A stretch of DNA of 64,000 nucleotides from Piezodorus guildinii (Eukaryota; Arthropoda; Insecta; Hemiptera; Pentatomidae): positions 60,568,217-60,632,216 of the forward strand of contig CM041298.1 of the NCBI GenBank assembly GCA_023052935.1, in the 5' to 3' direction. Below are positions 11,601 to 20,290 of this stretch, piece after piece (within the stretch, counting starts at the first letter, position 1; each line of letters starts with the position of its first letter). The position numbers were made by a program, and so were the translations under genes. Under the pieces are notes generated by a model. It was not told the DNA's origin and did not search any database. It worked only from the letters and a program-made list of their open reading frames with translations.

Positions 11601-12206
11601 AATCTGATTCCATCAACCCCACTTAGCTTCCATCCGCTTTTTTTGAATTGGGATTCCTCAGCTTCAATTATAATTTTGTTAAAACTTTCATCAATAAATT
11701 TGTTTAGATCACTCCCTTTAAACACACAATTTATTTCTTGTTTTGAATGCTTTATCCGTCTGATCACCTACAGAATTTGTAAAAGTACATTCCAATAGGC
11801 AGTTCACTTTTAACGCACCATGTTCATGTAGTGAATCTCGAATTTTATACACTAAGAGGTTCTTAACACTTTCCAGAAACGAGTTAATATCCATGGAATT
11901 GGACGATCTGATGAAGAATGATGCCAATCGGTTCTGAAATGCTGTCTCATACTCGACAAGTCCCTGCTTGTCCGGTACGAGTGCTAAAATGGCATTCTTT
12001 TGTGGCTCAGATAATTTTAATTTTTTCATCAACGGTTCCTGGGTGCATACATTTTCATGTCTTTTACCGTTATAAATATTGGGAAAAACACCTCCACACC
12101 TCGTGCAAGTATAATTCGAATTACCGTAACACAATTTTTCATGTCTACGAAGGTTCTTCAAATACTCATTCGTATTACCGCAAAGGTAACATTTAAACTG
12201 ACTCAT
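8602..12206 (-). pseudogene. pPolB, left copy, two frameshifts
   Basis: Minus-strand mirror of the intact polymerase gene at 13108-16710, over its whole length. Two single-base insertions break it: one near 11729, separating the zinc-finger N-terminus (162 codons) from the body, and one in a T7 run at 8840-8846 (A7 against A6 in the right copy), which removes the last 70 or so residues from the frame. A substitution near 10715 changes one Glu to Lys in the segment before the HNH-like motif. All exonuclease and polymerase motifs are otherwise preserved. The breaks are either true pseudogenisation or homopolymer sequencing errors. Confidence 0.9.
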
Positions 12207-12353
12207 TTTTAAGTGTTAAATTTTAAAATTTCTGAACGAAAATAAATTTAATAATGCACACAACTTACCTTTCGTGAGCAAATGGAGAAATATCCACTAG
12301 TTTAAAATTAACGGAAAAAAACCTTCTATAAAACTTAAATAATATAAAAAATA

Positions 12354-12557
12354 TCAATGACACCAAGAAATTAGGAAAATATTTTTAAACTCAGATAGCA
12401 GCAACTTCAACAAATCAATGTGTTCTCTTTGAAGTCTGGAGCTAAAATGACAGTAAATACAAAAGACAAGTAACTCCTTAACTATCAGCTGTTGATTACC
12501 CCCACTACCATCCATCTTACCCCCACCACCATCCATTTTACCCCCACCACCTTCCAT
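12354..12557 (-). CDS. Small Gly-rich ORF, left copy, uncertain
   Basis: Mirror of the ORF at 12757-12960, reading away from the centre. It begins in the 21-bp minisatellite and ends in the same C-terminal 48 residues. See the right copy for discussion. Confidence 0.25.
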   Translation of the reverse strand: MEGGGGKMDGGGGKMDGSGGNQQLIVKELLVFCIYCHFSSRLQREHIDLLKLLLSEFKNIFLISWCH

Positions 12558-12590
12558 TTTACCCCCACCACCTTCTATTTTACCCTCAAG
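12490..12590. repeat. 21-bp minisatellite, left arm
   Basis: Four to five units of a 21-bp G-rich (on the minus strand) repeat encoding EGGGGKM or DGGGGKM. This copy has an extra segment of about 11 bp compared with the right arm, the largest difference between the arms. Confidence 0.85.
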
Positions 12591-12609
12591 TTATGGGTAT
12601 CACTCTAGT

Positions 12610-12718
12610 TGCGAGATGAATATATAACTCTATTTTTCCTTACATGTGAACCTCTTCAACTCTCCCTGATTACTCTTGACCACTTCTAACCATCTCATTC
12701 AACTTAGATTTTCAAAAT
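12610..12718. other. Unique central spacer of the palindrome
   Basis: Non-inverted sequence at the palindrome centre, between AAGTTATGGGTATCACTCT and its near-complement ending at 12737. Contains no frame. Its presence means the arms are not joined head to head at a single point. Confidence 0.75.
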
Positions 12719-12737
12719 AGAGTGATAACCATAACTT

Positions 12738-12820
12738 GGAAGGTGGTGGGGGTAAAATGGAAGGTGGTGGGGGTAAAATGGATGGTGGTGGGGGTAAGAT
12801 GGATGGTAGTGGGGGTAATC
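12738..12820. repeat. 21-bp minisatellite, right arm
   Basis: Three to four in-frame units of GGTGGTGGGGGTAAAATGGA type, mirrored from 12490-12590 but with one partial unit fewer. Confidence 0.85.
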
Positions 12821-12960
12821 AACAGCTGATAGTTAAGGAGTTACTTGTCTTTTGTATTTACTGTCATTTTAGCTCCAGACTTCAAAGAGAACACATTGAT
12901 TTGTTGAAGTTGCTGCTATCTGAGTTTAAAAATATTTTCCTAATTTCTTGGTGTCATTGA
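12757..12960 (+). CDS. Small Gly-rich ORF, right copy, uncertain
   Basis: Open from the ATG at 12757 to TGA at 12958-12960, upstream of and co-directional with pPolB, 147 bp from its start. The N-terminus is a minisatellite-encoded EGGGGKM/DGGGGKM repeat; the tail (NQQLIVKELLVFCIYCHF onward) is Leu/Phe-rich and unlike anything I recognise. The repeat unit is 21 bp, so unit gain or loss keeps the frame, but the 11-bp difference between arms does not. It could be an upstream ORF in the polymerase leader or non-coding. Confidence 0.25.
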   Translation: MEGGGGKMDGGGGKMDGSGGNQQLIVKELLVFCIYCHFSSRLQREHIDLLKLLLSEFKNIFLISWCH

Positions 12961-13107
12961 TATTTTTTATATTATTTAAGTTTTATAGAAGGTTTTTTTC
13001 CGTTAATTTTAAACTAGTGGATATTTCTCCATTTGCTCACGAAAGGTAAGTTGTGTGCATTATTAAATTTATTTTCGTTCAGAAATTTTAAAATTTAACA
13101 CTTAAAA

Positions 13108-16100
13108 ATGAGTCAGTTTAAATGTTACCTTTGCGGTAATACGAATGAGTATTTGAAGAACCTTCGTAGACATGAAAAATTGTGTTACGGTAATTCGAAT
13201 TATACTTGCACGAGGTGTGGAGGTGTTTTTCCCAATATTTATAACGGTAAAAGACATGAAAATGTATGCACCCAGGAACCGTTGATGAAAAAATTAAAAT
13301 TATCTGAGCCACAAAAGAATGCCATTTTAGCACTCGTACCGGACAAGCAGGGACTTGTCGAGTATGAGACAGCATTTCAGAACCGATTGGCATCATTCTT
13401 CATCAGATCGTCCAATTCCATGGATATTAACTCGTTTCTGGAAAGTGTTAAGAACCTCTTAGTGTATAAAATTCGAGATTCACTACATGAACATGGTGCG
13501 TTAAAAGTGAACTGCCTATTGGAATGTACTTTTACAAATTCTGTAGGTGATCAGACGGATAAAGCATTCAAAACAAGAAATAAATGTGTGTTTAAAGGGA
13601 GTGATCTAAACAAATTTATTGATGAAAGTTTTAACAAAATTATAATTGAAGCTGAGGAATCCCAATTCAAAAAAAGCGGATGGAAGCTAAGTGGGGTTGA
13701 TGGAATCAGATTAAGAATCAACAAATATTTGCCACTAAGGGGCAGCACCTATCTTCCTCTCCCGTCATCTATAGAATCAAAGAAAGCTTGCATCAATGTA
13801 CGGAATAATGATATGTACTGTTTTAAGTATTCCGTTTTAGCAAAGTTTGTGAAAAAGGATCCTCAACGCGTTGCTAAGTATAACAACTTAGAACATTTAT
13901 ATGACTTTACTTGCGTTTCATTTCCAACTTCTCTGAGTGAAATAAGAAAATTCGAAAAGGTAAATAACGTCTCCATCAATGTCTATGGGCTGGATGAAAA
14001 AGATAAAATATATCCACTGAAAGTCTGTAAAACAGAATTGAAAGACCACCGAGATCTTCTACTTATATCCGATGATAAGACTTCGCATTATATTTACATA
14101 AAAAACTTTGAAAGATTAGTTGTGTCTCAACTCAGCCGATATGATCATAAATTGACGATTTGCAAACGCTGCTTTACACATTTTAACAACCTGTATGGAA
14201 AAAAAGCTAGCGAGAAACTTGGAGAACACAAGATATACTGTTCTGAAAATAAACCAGTAAGAATAGAGCTGCCGACGAAAGATCACTTTATCAGATTTTC
14301 AAATGTGGAACGACAAAGCAAAGTACCGTTTGTTATCTATTCTGACTTTGAATCGATGTTAGTTCCTATAAACGAATCGTCAAAGAACACGACTAAATAT
14401 CAGAGGCACGATCCTATATCATTTTGTGTATATGTTAAAGGAATCGAGGGAGTAGACGTCCCAATAAACAAACCGTACGTTTATAGGGGTGCCAATGCCG
14501 CTTACCACTTCATGGAATATATTATCAATATTGCTAAAAAAATTCAAGAAATCTATAAGATGAACAAACCAATGCGGATCTCATCGGAAGAAGAAAAAAA
14601 TTGGGCTGAAGCTAAAACCTGTTATATGTGTCAAGACGAATTTAAAGAAAACAACATAAAAGTTAGAGACCACTGCCATCTAACCGGAGCGTACTTAGGA
14701 GCTTCGTGTAATAATTGTAATTTAAAACGCGTTAATCCATCGTTTGTGCCCGTCATAATGCACAATTTGAGCAATTATGACGCACATTTTATAGTTAGAG
14801 AGTTGGGAAATACCCCTGGAGAAGTTGAGGTAATACCGAATAGTGAAGAAAAATACATATCCTTCACAAAGCATGTTGGAAAACTGAAACTGAGGTTTAT
14901 AGATTCTTATAGATTCATGCCTAGAAGCCTGGACTACCTTGTAAAATCTCTTTCTTTGGATAAATTCAAGGAAACATCGAAATATTATAGAGATGAGGAA
15001 TTAGCATTGGTTACCAGAAAAGGTGTGTTTCCATACGATTATTTAGACAATAAAGACAAGTTAAATGAAACAGAGTTACCACCAATTGAGGCTTTTTACA
15101 ATAAATTGAATGAGAGCGATGTCAGTGCAGAAGATTATAGACATGCTCAAAACATATGGGAACACTTTAAATGTAAATCTTTGGGTGAATATGCTGATGT
15201 TTACGTTAAAAGTGATGTTCTTCTACTTTGCGACGTCTTCGAATCTTTTCGAGACGTTATGATGATGGAGACGCATAAACTTGATCCAGCTCATTATTTT
15301 ACCGTTCCTGGTTTGACCTTCGACGCCATGTTAAAATATACAAAAATGAATATAGAGCTCTTACAGGATTATGATATGATTCTAATGATAGAACATGGTA
15401 TTCGAGGAGGCTTGTGCCAGGTATCGCACAGGTATGCAGAAGCGAATAATAAGTATATGAATAATTTTAATCCAAACGAAGAATCCAGTTATATAATTTA
15501 TTTAGATGCTAATAATCTTTATGGACAAGCGATGAGCATGAATTTACCATACGGAGGATTTGAATGGGTAAAAAATCCGGAACGTATAAACATATCCGAG
15601 CTTAAGGATGATGACGAAATTGGTTACATATTTGAAATTGATATCAGTTATCCTCAAGAACTTCATCATTACCATGATGATTTACCGTTCTTACCTGAAG
15701 CGATGATACCACCGGGAGAAAATTCTAAATCAAAAAAATTAATAACACATTTTGGAAAAAGATATCGCTACGTCTTACATTATAAAAATTTGATTCAAGC
15801 TCTACAGCATGGACTAAATTTGGAAAAAATTCACCGTGTTCTAAAGTTTAAACAAGCACGATGGTTACGATCGTATATAGAATACAACACAGAGCTAAGG
15901 AAAGGAGCATCCAATGATTTTGAAAAAGATTTTTATAAGTTGCTTAATAATGCAGTTTTTGGTAAAACGATGGAAAATATCAGGAACCGCCAGAATATTC
16001 AACTAGTAACTGACAGTAAAAAGTTGATGAAGCTTGTCGCTAAACCGAATTTCATTGACCGTACAATCTACAATGAGAATATAGTGGCTGTACATATGGG

Positions 16101-16710
16101 AAAATCGAAAGTATTGTTTAATAAACCTATATACATAGGAATGTGCATTTTAGATTTATCAAAAACTGTAATGTATCAATTTCATTATGACATAATGATG
16201 AAAACGTATACTGGAAAAAACTTGAAGATGATGTATACCGATACAGATTCATTTATCTATAGAGTCTTAACAGATGATGTCTATGAAGATATGAAAAAAA
16301 GTAATCAATATTTCGATTTCTCAGACTATCCTGAAACACATTTATGTTATTCGAAAGAAAATAAAAAAAAGTTAGGAAAGTTCAAAGATGAGCTTAATTC
16401 CAAAATAATTTTAAAATACGTGGGATTAAGAGCGAAAATGTACGCTATTATGACTGAAAATGATGTAAAAAAGCGTGCTAAAGGCGTAAAAACATCTTCA
16501 TTAAAACAATATATTAGTTTTGAGGATTATGAAAAAGTATTGTTCAAAAATGAAATTATGCATACGCCAATGAAAATGATACAATCTAAGCTCCATAATA
16601 TTTTTAGTTCCAAAATAAATAAGGTATCTCTGTCCCCCTTTGATGATAAAAGACACATATTAGAAGACGGAATCAATACTTTGGCCTATGGTCATTATAA
16701 ATTAAATTAA
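13108..16710 (+). CDS. Protein-primed type-B DNA polymerase, intact
   Basis: An intact 1200-residue frame. It would copy the element DNA using a protein primer, as Polinton, adenovirus and linear-plasmid polymerases do. In order: two C2HC fingers (C6-C9-H22-C26, C34-C37-H50-C54); a middle segment with LPLRGSTYLPLP typical of invertebrate pPolBs; 3'-5' exonuclease motif I DFE (413-415), motif II NYD (556-558) and motif III YVKSD (699-703); an HNH/endonuclease-VII-like insert (C505, C508, RDHCH 520-524, C534, C537) between exonuclease motifs I and II; polymerase motif A LDANNLYG (D800), motif B NNAVFG (947-952), motif C YTDTDS (D1045, D1047). It ends in INTLAYGHYKLN, the usual family C-terminus. 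ATG at 13108 is chosen because the first finger starts five residues later. Confidence 0.95.
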   Translation: MSQFKCYLCGNTNEYLKNLRRHEKLCYGNSNYTCTRCGGVFPNIYNGKRHENVCTQEPLMKKLKLSEPQKNAILALVPDKQGLVEYETAFQNRLASFFIRSSNSMDINSFLESVKNLLVYKIRDSLHEHGALKVNCLLECTFTNSVGDQTDKAFKTRNKCVFKGSDLNKFIDESFNKIIIEAEESQFKKSGWKLSGVDGIRLRINKYLPLRGSTYLPLPSSIESKKACINVRNNDMYCFKYSVLAKFVKKDPQRVAKYNNLEHLYDFTCVSFPTSLSEIRKFEKVNNVSINVYGLDEKDKIYPLKVCKTELKDHRDLLLISDDKTSHYIYIKNFERLVVSQLSRYDHKLTICKRCFTHFNNLYGKKASEKLGEHKIYCSENKPVRIELPTKDHFIRFSNVERQSKVPFVIYSDFESMLVPINESSKNTTKYQRHDPISFCVYVKGIEGVDVPINKPYVYRGANAAYHFMEYIINIAKKIQEIYKMNKPMRISSEEEKNWAEAKTCYMCQDEFKENNIKVRDHCHLTGAYLGASCNNCNLKRVNPSFVPVIMHNLSNYDAHFIVRELGNTPGEVEVIPNSEEKYISFTKHVGKLKLRFIDSYRFMPRSLDYLVKSLSLDKFKETSKYYRDEELALVTRKGVFPYDYLDNKDKLNETELPPIEAFYNKLNESDVSAEDYRHAQNIWEHFKCKSLGEYADVYVKSDVLLLCDVFESFRDVMMMETHKLDPAHYFTVPGLTFDAMLKYTKMNIELLQDYDMILMIEHGIRGGLCQVSHRYAEANNKYMNNFNPNEESSYIIYLDANNLYGQAMSMNLPYGGFEWVKNPERINISELKDDDEIGYIFEIDISYPQELHHYHDDLPFLPEAMIPPGENSKSKKLITHFGKRYRYVLHYKNLIQALQHGLNLEKIHRVLKFKQARWLRSYIEYNTELRKGASNDFEKDFYKLLNNAVFGKTMENIRNRQNIQLVTDSKKLMKLVAKPNFIDRTIYNENIVAVHMGKSKVLFNKPIYIGMCILDLSKTVMYQFHYDIMMKTYTGKNLKMMYTDTDSFIYRVLTDDVYEDMKKSNQYFDFSDYPETHLCYSKENKKKLGKFKDELNSKIILKYVGLRAKMYAIMTENDVKKRAKGVKTSSLKQYISFEDYEKVLFKNEIMHTPMKMIQSKLHNIFSSKINKVSLSPFDDKRHILEDGINTLAYGHYKLN

Positions 16711-16884
16711 GTGAAATAATATAAAGATTATTTTGGTAATAATAAGAAACAAAACGCGAATTTACAACCATTTTTGTCTTTGGCGTGAAAAAACTAAGAT
16801 AACAAATAATAAAAACGATGGTTCATGGTGTGGCAATATGTTTATTAACTAATGAATTTGGAACATTTTGGCGGTCTTAAAATT

Positions 16885-16890
16885 AATAAA
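16885..16890 (+). terminator. Candidate poly(A) signal for right pPolB
   Basis: AATAAA 175 bp after the stop codon, in an AT-rich 3' flank. The mirror signal for the left copy is at 8422-8427. No transcript evidence. Confidence 0.4.
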
Positions 16891-16993
16891 GCCATCTCAG
16901 CAAGGCAGCCATTGCATAATGTCTCGAAAGAGAAATGAACAGAGTATCAACCAAAGGTTTTATCTGTATGGGTAAATAAAAAATTGTTTAAAT

Positions 16994-17257
16994 CTATTCA
17001 CCATGAATGAAAGGGGTCACTGTCACGGTTTGAACACCTATAAACCCTGAATGAAGGTCCATGGCATGGTTTGAACACCTGTAAACTTGAATGTGTGAGT
17101 GAATGTGAGGTGAATAGAATAACCCTGCAGAATAATTTCGATGCTCATATTTCTCTTTCAAATACATAAAGAAAAAAAATGATAAAGTATATGGTGTTGT
17201 TAATTTATTGAAGATTAAATAGTCATTACCGCACCTTGCCGACCATCTCAACAGCAA
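16994..17257 (-). CDS. Small ORF in right arm, 87 codons, uncertain
   Basis: Mirror of 8055-8318 with the same translation. Convergent with pPolB. No recognised domain. Confidence 0.2.
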   Translation of the reverse strand: MLLRWSARCGNDYLIFNKLTTPYTLSFFFFMYLKEKYEHRNYSAGLFYSPHIHSHIQVYRCSNHAMDLHSGFIGVQTVTVTPFIHGE

Positions 17258-18094
17258 ATATTTCGTTTATGCCATGAGGTGAAAAATTAAATTTCAATAT
17301 GTTTATACATTACCAAAAAAAGAGATGATTTTATTTTTTTACAAGCATAAATTTAGTTTAATTCTTGATTGTATTAGAAATTATATTTTATGAATTCTGA
17401 TTTTCAATAAACTTTATTTTTTCGTTGAATTTGTACACATTTTTATTGCAAAAATCACGTTGTAAAAATAAATAAATATAATAAAAACCTCTTCGATGTA
17501 CCTTTACCTTGACGTGGTGAAGAGGCTTAAGGCTTAACGCCGAACTAAAAAAGGTACAACACTTTGTTTACTAATAATACTTTTAACGAAAATGAACAAA
17601 ATGTTTACGATGTACTATATTATTTTAATAGAATATAATATTGTTTATACTTTAGCAAGAGACGCAGAGAAGATAAGGAAGTTGTTTCGATGGAATTAAC
17701 GTTATCATTGTTTATTTCTTTAGATAGAACTCCGGATTATAACGAAGTTAGGTAGAAGACCGAAGATGGCCGGGAGTAGCCGAACGGTCCCGAAGACATC
17801 GCAAAATTGCATTTCCATAGCAAAATAGTTAATTATTAGTAAATAATGCTTGAAAATGGTACAAAATGGACTGATAAGGCGAGAAAACAATTAAAAATGT
17901 TAAAATTATTGTTTTTAAACAAAATAAATTTCCGTCCGAAGTAGGTAAAAGTTTTATATATTGTTTATTTATACACTAAGAAATTCTCAGCACAAAGTTA
18001 ATGTTTACGTCTTAAATTGAGCTTGTTTACGATTAAGTTATTAGGGATTAACCATTGACGGCCCATAATTATAAGAAGCGCATTATCAATATTG

Positions 18095-18540
18095 ATACTT
18101 AAGAGGTTAATCGTTCAAAGTTTAATAGCTTAAGGATCTTTTTATCGCAACTTAAAATGTAGGATTAAGGATCAGAGTTCAATGCTGTATAGGATTAGGA
18201 AGCACTATTATGATGTTTATATTTAAGCCACCAAGAAGGTTCAAAGTCCATGTTTACTATTAAGCTTAAGGAACCATATATCGCTATTTAAATTAAAGGA
18301 TTAAGGATCAAAGTTCAAAGCTGTATAGGATTAAGAAGGCCTATAACGATGTTTATATTAAAGCCGTTAAGAGGGTTCAAAGTCCATGTTTACGTTTATG
18401 CTTAAGGAACCTTATATGGCTATTTAAATAGTAGGATTACGGATCAAAGTTTAAAGCTGTATAGGATTAAGAAGCCCTATGACGATGTTTATATTAAAGC
18501 CGTTAAGAGGGTTCAAAGTCCATGTTTACGTTTCAGTTAT
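18095..18540. repeat. 136-bp tandem repeats, right arm
   Basis: Mirror image of the 6781-7230 array: GTTCAAAGTCCATGTTTAC recurs near 18240, 18376 and 18512. Confidence 0.9.
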
Positions 18541-19029
18541 CAGCATGCTTAAACATGATCCAAACCTGTTTGTACATGTTCATACCTGTTTAAATTATTG
18601 CAATGGTTGCTTCCTCAAAACAAAATGGCGGCTGGAAAAACTTACTTAAAAAAAGTATAAAATATTATTGGAAAGATAACATAAAAAATTCCGGAGAGAT
18701 GCACTCTGGTGGACACATTACGAAGTAGAGTGGGTGCTGCGCTCTTGCGGATTCATTAGAAGGTGAGTGTGCACTACGACTATGTGAATAGAAAATAAAA
18801 GTAAATAAAGAAATTTAGAAGATGTAAACATTAAAAATTTTACAATAAATGTAAACATTAGGAAGGTTATGTAACAGTAAGGGAGGTTTCAAAAAATGTA
18901 AACAATAGTAAGGTTATGTCACAGTTTGAAAGGTTTCATAAAAGCACACATTACAATTTGACCATCGGACCTAGCCGGGAGGAACTCTCAAATGGTGCGC
19001 TGTGATTGGTTAACTAATGCAGGAGTGGG

Positions 19030-19548
19030 GGGGAGCAAAATGGCGTCCGGTTAGACTCATGCTTTGTAAATGGTTACGACATAAAACAAAATGGCGTACG
19101 GGTAGACTCATGCTTTATAAATACTAAATTAGCCCAAAACGTAGGGAAAAGAAGATGGACGCCGGGTAGACTCATGCTTTATACCCTCAAACAGGGATCA
19201 CGTAACCAAAAAGGGGCGTGGCCTAGTGGTTTAGGTAAGGTTGATAGAGGGTCACGTGACTAAAAAGGGGCGTGGCCAGGTGGTTTAGGTTAGGTCGATG
19301 GCGCGAACCATAGTAGTTAAGGTTAGGTCGTGATGACGTCATAGGTGGTTAAGAGTGGTAGGGGAGGGGATGGAGGAATCGGTGCACCAGCTCCCGCAAT
19401 TCTTATCTACTATCGAATATTTAATCGATAAATTAAACTGACAATATGAGGTTAGGTTGGATTGACTAGATCACGAACGACAGGTAGATCGCGAACGATC
19501 GTTCAATAAAGGCCAGTTTTGGCGGGAAACCATGGGCGCCGCCATCTT
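19030..19548 (-). promoter_or_regulatory. Promoter-like motif cluster in the right terminal region
   Basis: Mirror of the left cluster: GCCGCCATCTT (19538-19548), GGCGGGAAA, the CRE TGACGTCA, CACGTG, two GGGGCGTGGCC boxes, and CTTTATA (TATA box on the minus strand, 19177-19183). Points inward, towards the polymerase 3' end. Confidence 0.45.
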
Positions 19549-19589
19549 GCTCCGGAGCCCTGCGCCAGAACCGGTATATTATATCTACT

Positions 19590-19595
19590 ACTTTT
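19590..19595. repeat. Target-site duplication, right (ACTTTT)
   Basis: Pairs with AATTTT at 5716-5721, one mismatch. Six bases is the duplication length of Polinton/Maverick-type integration. Confidence 0.75.
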
Positions 19596-19838
19596 GTATT
19601 TTATATGGTCCAGAAGCTTTCCAGTTTTTCATTTGTTTAAGTGCCATAGTAATGTCCTCTGTGCTAATGCTGATAGCTTCCATGGGCTCAATGTCAGCCA
19701 GATTACTGCAGATTTTTTCCAACCATTGGGCATTCCTTTTGTAGCCTTGTTTATAGTCCCAAAACCCTTTCCTGTATTCAGATACTTCCTTGGGGTCTCG
19801 GAGGGTTGTCTTATCAGCATTTGTTCCCGGTTTTAGCT
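19590..19838 (-). mobile_element. R2-like LINE, 5' part of the split copy
   Basis: The minus-strand frame contains LRDPKEVSEYRKGFWDYK, WLEKICSNLADIEPM and ITMALKQMKNWKASGP, then KIQ at the insertion point: the N-terminal RT segment of R2-like LINEs. It continues, across the palindromic element, with YWLKYFSNVHSYLASWYQKL at about 5715-5640. The 5' end abuts the TIR element at 19832-22423, so the LINE start is lost or displaced. Confidence 0.85.
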
Positions 19839-20172
19839 TTATTTATTAATTGTAAATCTTGAAAAAAAAATGACAGGCGATTACAATGTCAACAAGTATG
19901 TGCCAGATGAATTGAAAGTTGATGAGGTAAAATAAACCTTCTTCTATGTATCTAAAATTTTGATATGTTTTGGATTAAACGTATTAGAATAAATATGTCC
20001 AATGATAAGCAGTTTTGAATAACATAAGGCCTCGGCAGGTGAGGTTAAAGCTGCTAAGGGCCTGCGAGTAAAAGGTCTTACGTGAACGCCTATGGTGCCA
20101 GTGACATAAAATAAAAATGATAAATACAATATATTTTATTAGTTTTAATGTAATCTAAATTAGTTTTTACAC
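19832..20172. repeat. Left terminal inverted repeat of the 2.6-kb element
   Basis: Pairs with 22080-22423. Shared landmarks include CAGGCGATTACAATGTCAAC and GTGAACGCCTATGGTGCCAG. Confidence 0.85.
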
Positions 20173-20258
20173 TAATTTTCTTCCTCACTATCCGACATTT
20201 TACTACTAATGTTTTCATCATCATCTGATTCTTCGATGATGTTTTCCTCTTCTGAAAA
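20168..20258 (-). pseudogene. Possible last exon with acidic C-terminus
   Basis: On the minus strand a pyrimidine-rich stretch ending TTCTATTTTCAG (acceptor-like) is followed by codons for an acidic tail, EESDDDENISSKMSDSEEEN, and a stop. Such acidic ends occur in some transposases, but the rest of the gene is not recognisable here. Inference only. Confidence 0.3.
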
Positions 20259-20290
20259 TAGAAAAAAAAAATCAATAAGGTCATTAAATT

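Larger units (their letters stand above)
5722..12609. repeat. Left arm of the palindromic element
   Basis: About 6.89 kb. From the outside in: GC-rich promoter-like zone (5722-6340), AT-rich spacer, 136-bp tandem repeats (6781-7230), AT-rich stretch without long frames (7230-8050), a small ORF (8055-8318), the broken pPolB (8602-12206, minus), the central minisatellite ORF. Slightly longer than the right arm, mainly through the minisatellite and homopolymer indels. Confidence 0.9.
12207..13107. promoter_or_regulatory. Central intergenic region between divergent pPolB genes
   Basis: About 900 bp separate the two start codons. They comprise two mirrored flanks and a unique core of about 110 bp (12610-12718) that is not palindromic. 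Since both genes diverge from here, it should hold their promoters. No clear TATA box stands out. GGTAAG and TTCAG near 13045-13082 look like splice signals but would define only 37 bp. Confidence 0.4.
5722..19589. mobile_element. Giant palindromic pPolB transposon (13.87 kb)
   Basis: Two arms (5722-12609 and 12719-19589) are inverted copies of each other, identical apart from a handful of one-base indels, few substitutions and one indel of about 11 bp in a minisatellite. Ends are AGTAGATATAATATACCGG and its inverse, bordered by a 6-bp near-duplication. Each arm holds one pPolB gene; they diverge from a central 900-bp region. No other protein of a Polinton (integrase, ATPase, protease, capsid) is recognisable. 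The termini and duplication length resemble Polinton/Maverick elements (family knowledge), but a polymerase-only, fully palindromic layout is not one I recognise. The palindrome stops exactly at the target duplications while the flanks differ, which argues against a sequencing fold-back artefact. Confidence 0.88.
12719..19589. repeat. Right arm of the palindromic element
   Basis: About 6.87 kb, the inverted counterpart of 5722-12609. It holds the intact polymerase, the mirrored small ORF, 136-bp tandem repeats and the GC-rich terminal region. Bases 17260-18090 and 18540-18970 hold no long frame. Confidence 0.9.

Noticed and set aside
11565..12196. Plus-strand frames of 77 and 92 codons inside the left polymerase
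   Set aside because: They are antisense to the polymerase and recur in the mirror arm solely because of arm identity.
13046..13082. Intron in the pPolB leader (GTAAGT ... TTCAG)
   Set aside because: Only 37 bp, too short for a normal animal intron, and the coding frame does not need it.
5722..19589. Palindrome as a missed-adapter or fold-back sequencing artefact
   Set aside because: Such artefacts mirror everything from one point. Here the centre has a unique spacer, the palindrome ends at target duplications, the flanks differ, and the two flanks join into one LINE frame.
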